From NCBI GenBank assembly GCA_009691555.1, contig SICB01000035.1, forward strand, positions 1 through 5,825: a DNA stretch of 5,825 nt, given 5' to 3'. The notes below the pieces were generated by a model. It made no database searches. It saw only the letters and a list, made by a program, of their open reading frames with translations, and was not told the origin of the DNA. The stretch is from Patescibacteria group bacterium (GTDB lineage Bacteria > Patescibacteriota > Saccharimonadia > CAILAD01 > BJGX01). How positions within the stretch are numbered: the stretch's first letter is position 1; every line of letters begins with the position of its first letter. The translations under genes were made by a program, and so were the position numbers. Below, piece after piece: positions 5,384 to 5,825 of this stretch.

Positions 5384-5825
5384 TGACAACAGTACTAGCG
5401 GGCTTCAGAGACGGCTGGATTGTAACAAGGCGTAATCTTTTGCGCTATATGCGCTTGCCGCAGCTAGTGGTGATTTCGTCGATACAGCCAATAATGTTCT
5501 TGACGCTATTTAATTTTGTATTTGGTGGTGCCATTGGCGCGACTGTAGCTGGTAGTGGCCCTTATATCAATTACCTCTTGCCAGGAATTTTGGTGCAGAC
5601 TATTTTATTTGGATCACTACAAACTGGTGTTGGGCTATCGCGCGACCTAAATGCCGGTATTATCGATAGATTTCGCAGCTTACCGATGAGTCGTAGTGCC
5701 GTACTAACCGGCCGAACATCGGCCGATATCATCCGTAGCTCGCTGGTTGCAATGATACTACTCGGCATGGGCTATGTGTATGGTTTTAGATTCCAAAACG
5801 GTGCAGGCGACGCAGTCATAATGAT
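5383..5825 (+). CDS. ABC-2 type (DrrB-like) transporter permease, N-terminal part (cut by window edge)
   Basis: The frame is open from the ATG at 5383 to the window end: 147 complete codons, roughly 60% of the usual 250 or so residues. A short cytoplasmic N-terminus with TRRNLLRYMRLPQ (15-27) precedes membrane helices at about 28-50, 62-84 and 115-135. The loop RFRSLPMSRSAVLTGR (96-111), with YLLPG at 64-68 before helix 2, is characteristic of DrrB/ABC-2 permeases; this loop contacts the ATPase. The gene overlaps the DrrA-type ATPase stop by one base, so the two encode one exporter of six-helix half-transporters. The missing part should carry three more helices. Which compound it exports is not visible. 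Confidence 0.93.
   Translation, partial: MTTVLAGFRDGWIVTRRNLLRYMRLPQLVVISSIQPIMFLTLFNFVFGGAIGATVAGSGPYINYLLPGILVQTILFGSLQTGVGLSRDLNAGIIDRFRSLPMSRSAVLTGRTSADIIRSSLVAMILLGMGYVYGFRFQNGAGDAVIM

Overview
The window is a compact bacterial locus with six protein-coding genes, two of them cut by the window edges, and no RNA gene, insertion sequence or CRISPR array that I can see. UGA acts as a stop: the gene at 2256-2960 ends in TGA inside an ATGA overlap with the next start. Standard bacterial decoding therefore fits, and the UGA-recoded lineages (Mycoplasma, Gracilibacteria, Absconditabacteria) do not. Moderate GC, AT-rich intergenic gaps, stacked ABC exporters and an exported bactofilin-like protein suggest a small-genome bacterium, possibly of the Patescibacteria/Saccharibacteria type. 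That is an impression from style, not a phylogenetic result.

Left arm (minus strand, 1-2069). Two genes point left. The upstream one (2069 to 1365) encodes a 234-residue soluble protein I do not recognise. It has its own promoter (2133-2160), a Shine-Dalgarno sequence and an intrinsic terminator (1301-1344), so it looks monocistronic. The downstream one (1115 to beyond base 1) encodes a signal peptide, a beta-helix of 17-residue rungs resembling bactofilin/polymer-forming repeats, and then several membrane segments. A 249-base gap separates the two genes. It holds the terminator, an 11-bp perfect tandem repeat with an overlapping inverted repeat (1240-1278), and a TATAAT box for the downstream gene.

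Right arm (plus strand, 2256-5825). Two ABC exporter modules lie in tandem. The first is a MacB/LolD-type ATPase (2256-2960) overlapping by 4 bases with a four-helix MacB/FtsX-type permease (2957-4333). The second is a DrrA-type ATPase (4409-5383) overlapping by one base with an ABC-2 (DrrB-type) permease (5383 to beyond the window). Each ATPase gene lacks a Shine-Dalgarno sequence and has a -10-like box 7-10 bases before its ATG, suggesting leaderless or nearly leaderless transcripts. The permeases follow by translational coupling.

How they may work together. All genes except the unknown protein are predicted to act at or outside the cytoplasmic membrane: two export pumps and an anchored beta-helix surface protein. 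The locus looks like a cell-envelope/export region, but nothing here identifies the transported substrate, and no MacA-type adaptor or outer-membrane channel gene is visible.
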